Assembly: GCA_937864115.1 (NCBI GenBank) | Contig: CALMII010000024.1 | Span: 1 to 64,000, forward strand | Length of the DNA stretch: 64,000 nucleotides | From: an uncultured Steroidobacter sp. | Lineage (GTDB): Bacteria; Pseudomonadota; Gammaproteobacteria; Steroidobacterales; Steroidobacteraceae | Direction of reading: 5' to 3' | Part shown: positions 56,799 through 64,000 of the stretch, in pieces | Layout: each line of letters starts with the position of its first letter | Position numbering within the stretch: the first letter of the stretch is position 1 | Notes under the pieces: generated by a model | What the model was told of the DNA's origin: nothing | The model's input: only the letters and a program-made list of their open reading frames with translations | The model's database searches: none | Program-made: the position numbers and the translations under genes

Positions 56799-58308
56799 TG
56801 CCGCTCCCTGCGAGCAACCCCTGTTGCTCCTGCCGCGTCAAGGTCGCCTCGATCTCCTTCGCGATCGTAGCGATGTCATGACTCGCGATCGTGTCGGGCA
56901 GGATGTCGAGGCCGATGGAGTTGTACAGCCGTCCCCATGCGGCCTGCGCACTGGAGTACGCCGCTTCACGTTCATAGCGCGACAACAGGTAACGACCTTC
57001 GGCGCGAATCATCTCCAGTTCCGTACCCAGCGACGTGGTCTTCGCCGCGCGCGCATAGTCGCGCAGGCTCCGGTCGACGCGCAGGCTCTCATCGGCGAAC
57101 TCGACTTCCTGACGCGCGAGCTGGTAGCGGATCGCGCCGACGCGCGTCTGGGTGAGGATCGCCATCGACAGCGCGACGCGACGCGTATCGGCGAGCGCCG
57201 TCTGCGTGTCCTGCGCCGCGTAGACGTCCGGCCACTTCAGGAAGTTGAACAGGTTCAGCGAAACCTGTACGCCCGTGGAAGTCCAGTCGCTGTTGTACAG
57301 ATACTTGTTGTCGTCGTAGTCGTAGCCGGCGGTGACGCCGATGTTCGGCCACAGATGCGCCTTGGCGATGCGGATGTCGTTGAGGTCGATGCGCTTCTGG
57401 TACCAGTCCTCGCGCACTTCGGGGCGGTTCTCCAGCGAGAGCTGTTCCAGCTTGGCGACGTCGTCGTTGAGCTGCGGCAGGCCGGGCTGCGCGGCGTCGG
57501 CGAGCCACAGCCGCGAACCCGGCGGCAGCGACATCAGCGCCGCGAGTTCCGCCTGCGCGAATTCCAGGTCCTGGCGCCGCACCGACAGCAGGTAGATGGA
57601 GTCGAGCAGGGCGCGCTGGTACGACAGGATTTCCATGCGCGGCAGCAATCCCCGGGTTTCCGCTTCGCGCGCCGACGCCAGTGCGCGGCGCGTGCGCTCC
57701 AGCAGTTGGTCGACCTGCGGTTGCAGCTGCTGCGCGGCGATGGCGCGCCAGTAGGCGTTGCGCACGTCCTGCAGCACGTTCTGTGCGACCTTGCGGCGAC
57801 GCTCTTCGGCCATCGCCACTTCGTCGGATTTCTGCTGCGCGCGGTAGTAGGCGACGCCGAAGTCCAGCACGCTCCAGCTGAAGCCGAGCGCACCGACGCG
57901 GTGATAGCGCTCTTCCGACGTGGAAGGACGCAGGCTCACCTGGCGGTCCTCGATGCCGATGGACGTGCCGCCGGAATCGTTGCTGCGTCCGCCATAACCG
58001 GCGGAGGCGACGAGCTGCGGCAGCATCTCGTTGTTCGAGACGTCGCGCAGGTTGCGGGCCAGCGCGCTTTCCATCAGCTTCAGGCGATAGTCGAGGTTGT
58101 ATTTCAGCGCACGCGCGACGGCGTCATAGAACGTGATCGGTGCCGTCACGGGTTCCTGTGCGCCGTACATGCGACCCTGGTCTTCGGCCAGCGTCTTGCG
58201 CAGCGTGTCCGGATCGGGGGGCGGCGGCATGATCGTGCTGCAGCCGGCCGCGGACGTGAGCGTCGCGGCGATCGTCACCGACAGCCAGCGTTGCCGTGTC
58301 TTTCCCAT
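56785..58308 (-). CDS. TolC-family outer-membrane export channel
   Basis: The 507-residue lipoprotein has a lipobox (TSAAGC) and the duplicated TolC helices and strands (ITFYDAVARALKYNLDYRLK, LLERTRRALASAREAETRGL; VQVSLNLFNFLKWPDVYAAQ). It would form the outer-membrane duct of the export system. ATG 58308 lies directly after the adhesin stop (58309-58311), without spacing, so the two are likely co-translated. Confidence 0.9.
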   Translation of the reverse strand: MGKTRQRWLSVTIAATLTSAAGCSTIMPPPPDPDTLRKTLAEDQGRMYGAQEPVTAPITFYDAVARALKYNLDYRLKLMESALARNLRDVSNNEMLPQLVASAGYGGRSNDSGGTSIGIEDRQVSLRPSTSEERYHRVGALGFSWSVLDFGVAYYRAQQKSDEVAMAEERRRKVAQNVLQDVRNAYWRAIAAQQLQPQVDQLLERTRRALASAREAETRGLLPRMEILSYQRALLDSIYLLSVRRQDLEFAQAELAALMSLPPGSRLWLADAAQPGLPQLNDDVAKLEQLSLENRPEVREDWYQKRIDLNDIRIAKAHLWPNIGVTAGYDYDDNKYLYNSDWTSTGVQVSLNLFNFLKWPDVYAAQDTQTALADTRRVALSMAILTQTRVGAIRYQLARQEVEFADESLRVDRSLRDYARAAKTTSLGTELEMIRAEGRYLLSRYEREAAYSSAQAAWGRLYNSIGLDILPDTIASHDIATIAKEIEATLTRQEQQGLLAGSGNVAR

Positions 58309-61300
58309 CTATCGCGTCTCCCTGAATCTATCGGCGGCGGCTCGCAACTGGGCAGTGAACGAGGGCGCCGCACGAACCTCGCTCGTGCGCTCCGCCTGCG
58401 GCGGTTCTCCGAGCAGCCCTTCGCGGCCGATGGCGAACACCGAAGGATCCGGCAACAGGCCATCGGCACTGAGATTGCTGCGGCTGTGGCGGCCGAGAAT
58501 CCACGCCATGTCGTACTCGCTGCGCAGCTGGCTGGCGCGGACCGCCTCGCGCACGTGCTGTCCCGGCGTTTCGTCGAGTGGCGCGAGCAGCGAGCGGCTG
58601 CGGATGCCGAAGTCGAAGGTCCAGCGGATGTCGCTGCCGTCTGATCTCGATGCAGCGACTTCGTCGAACAGCGCGGCGCGTTGCACGACGGGGTGGACGA
58701 ACACGCGTGGCGTGATGTTCAGCTCCGGCATCGATCCGCCACGCAGCCAGTCGCTGCGCAGAGAGTGCGGGCCGTCGTCGTCCACCGGAATGTAGGGCGC
58801 GGAGATGTCCAGGTGGATCACGATCTCGGCGAGATCCACCGCACCTTCGCGATCGCCGAGCGTGTAGGTGAATACGTCCTGCAGCACCTGGCCGAGGCCG
58901 GCGGCCGCGAGCACGTCGGGATTGGTCAGGTCGATGGTGTAGGCGTAGCTGCCGTCAGCCTGGAGGACGAGCGTGCCGTACTGACCCGCGAGCGGTTGTC
59001 CGACGATGCCGGTCGCCCCGCTGCCATTCTCGCGTCCGGCACGGATGCCCACGACGCTCAATGCGTCGCCTGCATCCACATCGCTGTCGTTCGGCAGCAC
59101 GTTGCCGGTCGCGTGCGGCGCGGGGAGCTGATCGATGGCGGTGCTGCTGTCATCCGCAGCGACGGGCGCATCGTTCGCTCCCTGGATCGTGATCTGCAGA
59201 TGTGCATCGGTGGTGGCGCCGGCGGCATCGACCAGTCGATACGTGAAGGTTTCGCTGATCGTTTCGCCCGCCGTGCGCAGTGCCTGCACAACGGCGTTGG
59301 TGTTGTCGACGACGTAACGGTAGCTGCCATCGGCCTGCAGCGTGAGCTGGCCGTAGCTGCCGGCAAGCGCCTGGCCCACCGGCACGGTCGTGCCGCTCGC
59401 ATCGACGACGCCGAGCACCTGCAACGTCTCGCCGTTCGCGGCGCTGTCGACGTCGGCGTCGTTGGTCATGACATTGCCGACCGCGTCGGCGCCCGGCGTC
59501 GCATTGCCCACACCGCCCGCTTCGATGGCAGTCGCCGCATCGTCCAGCGCGACGGGCGTGTCGTTGCTGCCCTGGATGTTGATCAGCAGTTCGCTGAGCG
59601 AGAAATCGCCGTACTGGTCGGCCACCGTGTACGTGAAGCGTTCCTGGAGTGTCTGGCCGGCCAGGCGCAGCGCCTGCACTTCGGCCAGTGCATTGTCGAG
59701 CGTGTACTGCCACGTGCCATCGGCGGCGATGAGCAGCGATCCGTATCGACCCTGCAGCGGCGTGCCGACGACACCCGCCGCGCCGGTGTTGCCGGAACTG
59801 ATGCCGATGACGGTGATCGGATCGCCTTCGAGATCGCTGTCGTTGCTCAGCACGTTGCCCGAGGGATCGACACCGCCGCTGGCGTTGGCGATGCCGCCGG
59901 CTTCCGCCGCCGTGGCGATGTCGGCCGTCGGCAGCGGCGCTTCGTTGCGGCCCTGGATGGTGATGCGCAGTTGCGCGCGGTCGGTGAGCAGGCCGAGATC
60001 GGCTGCGGCGTAGGTGAAGTCGTCGACCAGAAAGTCCGAGGGTCCCAGCGCCAGCACCGCGGGATTCGCGACATCCACGTAGTAGCGATAGCTTCCATCG
60101 GCGCCGCCCTGCAGCGTGCCGTACTGGCCGATGAGCACGCCGCCGGTGTTGCTGTTGGTGCCGGGCCTGACCGGTCGCAACGGCGTGTCGCCAAAGTTCG
60201 CGGCCACGATCACCAGCGTGTCGTCATGATCGACGTCGGTGTCGTTGGCGAAGACGTTGCCCGACACCGGCGTGAGACTGTTCGCGGCGATGCTGTTGAT
60301 GTCGTCGACGGCGATCGGCGCATCCCACGCGCCCTGGATCTGGATCCGCAGTTCGGCCGCATCGGTTGCGCCTGCCAGATCGCGGATGCCGTAGGTGAAG
60401 ACTTCCTGCAGCACTTCGCCCTGACGCAGGGCTTCGACCGCCGGCAGCGTGTTGTCGAGCCGGTAGCTCCAGGTGCCGTCGGTATTCACCGTCAGCGCGC
60501 CGTACAGTCCCTGGATCACATGCTGGCCGACGAAGCCTGCGAACGCCGCGCCGGTAGTTTCGGCGCCCGTGCGAATGCCGATCACCGCGCGACGATCGCC
60601 TGCATCGACGTCGGTGTCGTTGCCGAGCACGTTGCCGGAAGGATCGACGCCCGGTGTCGCGTTGGCCGTGCCGCCCGACTCCACCGCAATGGCGGAGTCA
60701 TTGACGGCCACCGGATTGTCGTCGCGGCCTTCGATGGTGATCGTCAGCGTGGCGGTGCGCAGTGCGCCGCTGGCGTCGCGGACGGAGTAGCGGAAGGTTT
60801 CCGTCAGCGCCTGGGACGCGGTGCGCAATGCCTCGACCAGCGGATTGGCGTTGTCGACGACGTACGTGAATGTGCCGTCCGCATTCAATGTCAGCGTGCC
60901 ATACGCGGCCTGCAGCGGGACGCCGGTGAGGGCGGCCTGCGCACCGTGTTCGACACCGATGACGGTCAGCGTCTCGCCGAAGCCATCGACGTCGCTGTCG
61001 TTGGCCAGCACATTGCCCGTGGCGTTGCTGCCTGCGGTCGCGTTGCCGATGCCGCCGGCCTCGATCGCCGTCGCCGCATCGTCGACGGCGACGGGCGTGT
61101 CGTTGGCGCCGCGGATGTTGATGGTCAGCGTGGCGCGATCCTCGGCTCCGAGCGCATCGGCCACGGTGTAGCTGAACTGATCCTGCAGCGTGTCGCTCGA
61201 CATGCGCAGCGCTTCGACCGCGGCCATGGTTTCATCGAGCCGATAGCTGTAGCGGCCGTCGGTGCCGATCGTCAGCCAGCCGTACGTACCCCGCAGTTCC

Positions 61301-64000
61301 ACGCCGACCGTTCCCGCCGTACCGCCGATCGCTGCCTCATTGCCGGTGCGCACCGACGACACGCGCTGCGTTTCACCATGCCCGTCGACGTCCGTATCGC
61401 CCGTGGTCAGATCGGTGAGTACATTGCCGGTCGCCGGCGTGCCCGGGCGATTGTTGTTGACGCCGCCAGCCTCCACGGTGGCCGCCACGTCATCCACGGC
61501 CACGGGAGTGTCGTCGTTGCCGCGGATGACGATGATGATCTGCGCCTGCGAACTCTGGCCATCCGGATCGGCGATCGTGTACGTGAACGTGTCGAACAGC
61601 AGATCGCCGCTGCGGCGCAGTGCCTGCACGGTCGGATCGGCATTGTTCACCGCATAGGTGTAGCTGCCGTCCGCGGCGATGGTCAGCGAACCATACGTGC
61701 CCGCGAGCGGTTGCCCGATGATGCCGTCCGTCCCCGAAGCGACGCCGGTGCGGATCGCAACCACTTCGAGCGGATCGCCGTCGGGGTCCGTGGTACGCGT
61801 GAGTGCATCGCCGGTGGCGTCCTGTCCGCCGCTGCCGTTGTCGACGCCGCCGGCTTCGATCGCGATGGCGCTCGAGGGGCCGGCGATCGGCACATCGTTG
61901 ACGCCGTAGATCGTGATGGTGATCTGCGCGAGATCGGTCAGGCCGGCGGTGTCGGCGAGCTGGTAGGTGAACGCATCCTGCAGTGTCTGGCCTGCGAGCA
62001 GTGCCTGCACGTCGGTGTCGTCGCTGTCGACGTCATATGACGCACTGCCGTCGGCCTGAATGGTCAGCGTGCCGTAGCTGCCGGCCAGCACGATCGCCGG
62101 CCCGCCGTCGACCACCGTGGTGAGCGTGCCGCCCGCGCCTTCGATGCCGGTGCGGATGCCGTTCACGCGCAGCACGCTGTTCGGCTGGTCGACGGCATCG
62201 ACGTCGGAATCCACGCCATTGCTGCCCGGCGGATTCGGCCGGCTCGGCAGCGTGATCACGTTGAACGTCGGATTGCTCTCGTTGCTGCTCGCAGAGCCGG
62301 CCTGCGCAATCGCGACGTCGTCGCTGGCGACGGGATTGTCCTGCGTGCCCTGGATCGTGATCTGCAGCGCGGCGAGATCGTGCAGCCCGGCGACATCCGT
62401 GACTTCGTAGCTGAAGTTGTCGATGAGCGTGTCGCCCGTCGCCATCGCCTGCACGTCGGCGTTCGCGTCGTCGACGACGTAGCGATAGCTGCCGTCCGCG
62501 CCGAGGGTGAGCGTGCCGTACAGCCCGGCGATCGACGTGCCATTGGCGCTCGTGGTGCCCGCGGTCACGGCGACAACGGGACCGGGCAGCAGGATGCCGA
62601 CGTTGCGCACGCCGGTGACACGCAGCGCCTCGCCATTGACCGTCGAATCGACGTCCTGGTCGTTCGTCAGCACGAAGCCCGTGGCATCGCTGCCGCCCGT
62701 GCCGTTCGCGACACCGCCGGCTTCCACGGCGATTCCTGCATCGGCCACGCCGACCGGTGCATCGTTCGCGCCCTGCAGTGTGAGGGTCAGCGTCGCCGTG
62801 TCCTGCACGTTGGCGAGATCGGCCATGACGTACGTGAACTGTTCGGTCAACGTCTGGCCCGAGGTACGCAACGCCTGCACTGCCGCGAGCGTGTTGTCGA
62901 CGAAGTACTGGTAGCCGCCGCCATACGTCACGCGCAGCGTGCCGTACTGGCCGGCGACATCGACGAAGCCGTCGACGGGTACCGTCTGCAGCGGATTCAC
63001 CGGGCCATCGACGCTGACGACGTGCAGCCGGTCGTCGTTGGTGGCGATATCGACGTCGGTATCGTTGAGGAACAGGCTGCTCGATGGATTCGTGCCAGGC
63101 GTGGCATTCGCGACGCCGCCGGCCTCGACGGCGATGTTGACGTCGTCGACCGCATCTGGCGGATCGTTGACCGGTGCCAGCGTGATGGTCAGAGCATCCG
63201 AATCGATACGCTGGTCTTCGGGATTCTCGGCAGGAAAGCCATCGCCATCGGCATCGCCGAAATTGCCGCGGTCGCCCGTCGTCATCGTCAGCGTGTCGAC
63301 GCCGTTGAAATTAGCATTGCCGAGATACACGACGTTCGCCAGTGCTTCATTGAGCGCGGTGAGCGTGCCCGACAGTCGCAGGCTCGATGTGCCGGAACCT
63401 GTCACCGTGACGCCGGCCGGCGTGCTGGAGAGCGACAGCGTTCCATGCAGCACGCCGAAGGTGACGTCGAGCATGCCGCTGCCCGCGTCGACGTCGGCGA
63501 TGGCGAAGGGCGCCAGCGCGAGCGGCACGTCTTCCAGGCCCGACTGCGCGGACGGCAGTGTGTTGACCGGCGCGTCGTTCAGCTGCACGTAGCCGAAGTT
63601 GCCGCGCTGGCTGCCGCCTTCGCTGACGCCGAGATTCACGATGCCGAAGGTCGCGGGCGGACCGGAATCGATGCGCACGCGCAGGGTGCCGAGCGGCTGC
63701 GGATAGGTGACCTCCGTCGGCGCGTCCATGCGGTAAGTGCCCGCCGGCAGCACGCCGAAGCCATAGTCGCCGCTGGCAGTGGTGACGGCCGTGAACACCA
63801 GGTTGTCGGCGGCGGTGCCCAGGTTGTTGTCGGCGCCGGCCCAGGTCAGTGTGACGGTCTGGCCGGCGAGGCCGGGGCCATCGGGCATGGCCGATCCCGT
63901 GGGCGAGCCGGAATCGTCCCAGAGCCGGCCGGTGATGATCCCCAGGCCGGCGCCTTCGCTTCTTATATATGTGTTGGGCGATGTCCCGGCGCCGGTGCGT
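58309..64000 (-). CDS. Giant VCBS-repeat adhesin, 5' end beyond the window
   Basis: At least 1896 residues are visible and the frame stays open to the window edge. From the N-terminal side: an SdrD B-like domain (GLGIITGRLWDDSG to TFGIVNLGVSEGG), a cadherin-like region, then 11 VCBS-type repeats of about 115-130 residues, each beginning like PVAVDDAATAIEAGGVGN and ending VTLTIQGANDA-like. A unique C-terminal domain of about 170 residues follows, ending AQLRAAADRFRETR. No RTX GGxGxD repeats and no sorting tail (LPxTG, PEP, GlyGly) are present. Such proteins are surface adhesins in biofilm formation. TolC and adaptor genes follow directly, pointing to dedicated export. Confidence 0.9.
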   Translation of the reverse strand, partial: RTGAGTSPNTYIRSEGAGLGIITGRLWDDSGSPTGSAMPDGPGLAGQTVTLTWAGADNNLGTAADNLVFTAVTTASGDYGFGVLPAGTYRMDAPTEVTYPQPLGTLRVRIDSGPPATFGIVNLGVSEGGSQRGNFGYVQLNDAPVNTLPSAQSGLEDVPLALAPFAIADVDAGSGMLDVTFGVLHGTLSLSSTPAGVTVTGSGTSSLRLSGTLTALNEALANVVYLGNANFNGVDTLTMTTGDRGNFGDADGDGFPAENPEDQRIDSDALTITLAPVNDPPDAVDDVNIAVEAGGVANATPGTNPSSSLFLNDTDVDIATNDDRLHVVSVDGPVNPLQTVPVDGFVDVAGQYGTLRVTYGGGYQYFVDNTLAAVQALRTSGQTLTEQFTYVMADLANVQDTATLTLTLQGANDAPVGVADAGIAVEAGGVANGTGGSDATGFVLTNDQDVDSTVNGEALRVTGVRNVGILLPGPVVAVTAGTTSANGTSIAGLYGTLTLGADGSYRYVVDDANADVQAMATGDTLIDNFSYEVTDVAGLHDLAALQITIQGTQDNPVASDDVAIAQAGSASSNESNPTFNVITLPSRPNPPGSNGVDSDVDAVDQPNSVLRVNGIRTGIEGAGGTLTTVVDGGPAIVLAGSYGTLTIQADGSASYDVDSDDTDVQALLAGQTLQDAFTYQLADTAGLTDLAQITITIYGVNDVPIAGPSSAIAIEAGGVDNGSGGQDATGDALTRTTDPDGDPLEVVAIRTGVASGTDGIIGQPLAGTYGSLTIAADGSYTYAVNNADPTVQALRRSGDLLFDTFTYTIADPDGQSSQAQIIIVIRGNDDTPVAVDDVAATVEAGGVNNNRPGTPATGNVLTDLTTGDTDVDGHGETQRVSSVRTGNEAAIGGTAGTVGVELRGTYGWLTIGTDGRYSYRLDETMAAVEALRMSSDTLQDQFSYTVADALGAEDRATLTINIRGANDTPVAVDDAATAIEAGGIGNATAGSNATGNVLANDSDVDGFGETLTVIGVEHGAQAALTGVPLQAAYGTLTLNADGTFTYVVDNANPLVEALRTASQALTETFRYSVRDASGALRTATLTITIEGRDDNPVAVNDSAIAVESGGTANATPGVDPSGNVLGNDTDVDAGDRRAVIGIRTGAETTGAAFAGFVGQHVIQGLYGALTVNTDGTWSYRLDNTLPAVEALRQGEVLQEVFTYGIRDLAGATDAAELRIQIQGAWDAPIAVDDINSIAANSLTPVSGNVFANDTDVDHDDTLVIVAANFGDTPLRPVRPGTNSNTGGVLIGQYGTLQGGADGSYRYYVDVANPAVLALGPSDFLVDDFTYAAADLGLLTDRAQLRITIQGRNEAPLPTADIATAAEAGGIANASGGVDPSGNVLSNDSDLEGDPITVIGISSGNTGAAGVVGTPLQGRYGSLLIAADGTWQYTLDNALAEVQALRLAGQTLQERFTYTVADQYGDFSLSELLINIQGSNDTPVALDDAATAIEAGGVGNATPGADAVGNVMTNDADVDSAANGETLQVLGVVDASGTTVPVGQALAGSYGQLTLQADGSYRYVVDNTNAVVQALRTAGETISETFTYRLVDAAGATTDAHLQITIQGANDAPVAADDSSTAIDQLPAPHATGNVLPNDSDVDAGDALSVVGIRAGRENGSGATGIVGQPLAGQYGTLVLQADGSYAYTIDLTNPDVLAAAGLGQVLQDVFTYTLGDREGAVDLAEIVIHLDISAPYIPVDDDGPHSLRSDWLRGGSMPELNITPRVFVHPVVQRAALFDEVAASRSDGSDIRWTFDFGIRSRSLLAPLDETPGQHVREAVRASQLRSEYDMAWILGRHSRSNLSADGLLPDPSVFAIGREGLLGEPPQAERTSEVRAAPSFTAQLRAAADRFRETR

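Noticed and set aside
52487..58308. Ordinary RND multidrug efflux operon
   Set aside because: There is no RND pump; the adaptors sit with an M50 protease and a giant adhesin gene instead.
58681..62040. A very long open frame on the plus strand opposite the giant adhesin
   Set aside because: It is the antisense shadow of the repetitive VCBS coding sequence; its translation is Arg/Ala/Val-rich with no domain, and the minus-strand reading has clear repeats.
58309..64000. RTX toxin with calcium-binding nonapeptides
   Set aside because: No GGxGxDxLx repeats were found in the visible 1896 residues.

Overview
The window is high-GC chromosomal DNA from a Gram-negative bacterium, most likely a gammaproteobacterium. 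The evidence is the fabD-fabG-acpP-fabF-pabB-pabC-mltG-tmk-holB-pilZ block, type II secretion pseudopilin genes next to a rhombosortase, a PEP-CTERM protein, a Csu-type chaperone-usher cluster, TolC/OmpW-like outer membrane proteins and many lipoproteins. The gene order and the dispersed palindromes recall Nevskiales/Steroidobacterales-like lineages, but the sequence alone does not settle genus or family. I saw no rRNA, tRNA, CRISPR array, transposase or phage genes.

Layout. 1-1060: poor or chimeric sequence edge, then the C-terminal nuclease domain of an AddA/RecB-type helicase-nuclease. 1074-6016: a ClsC-like phospholipase D lipoprotein, an alpha/beta-hydrolase plus subtilisin fusion, and a PEP-CTERM protein. 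6073-11896 (minus): a putrescine/polyamine uptake and degradation operon in the order binding protein, ATPase, two permeases, gamma-aminobutyraldehyde dehydrogenase, the same order as E. coli ydcSTUV-patD. 12017-17886 (minus): gspG-H-I-J-K-L-M-N. 17970-27347 (plus): rhombosortase, fatty-acid synthesis genes, p-aminobenzoate synthesis, MltG, Tmk, HolB, PilZ. 27374-33026: a HigBA-like toxin-antitoxin pair, a cNMP-cNMP-rhodanese protein, a FadB/FadJ-type multifunctional protein, an exonuclease/endonuclease/phosphatase protein, a lone TIR-like protein and a small unknown. 33366-38181 (minus): outer-membrane and exported proteins. 38415-43454 (minus): Csu-type pilus cluster. 43692-50743 (minus): a MoxR/Bat (BatABCD) operon. 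50831-52438: a periplasmic HAD phosphatase and a second toxin-antitoxin pair. 52487-64000 (minus): a giant VCBS adhesin (open at the window end) followed without gaps by TolC, HlyD, GAF-like-HlyD and M50-protease-HlyD genes.

Most functional blocks are tightly packed with 1-14 nt overlaps, implying translational coupling. The most interesting block is the last one: it looks like a dedicated export system for a giant adhesin, but the part in view has no ABC ATPase and instead has a membrane metalloprotease fused to an adaptor domain. A second theme is three families of dispersed palindromes. One supplies the stop codon of the first gene. Another is translated in frame, as an insert in a DUF4381 protein and as the termini of BatC, BatA and a HlyD protein.
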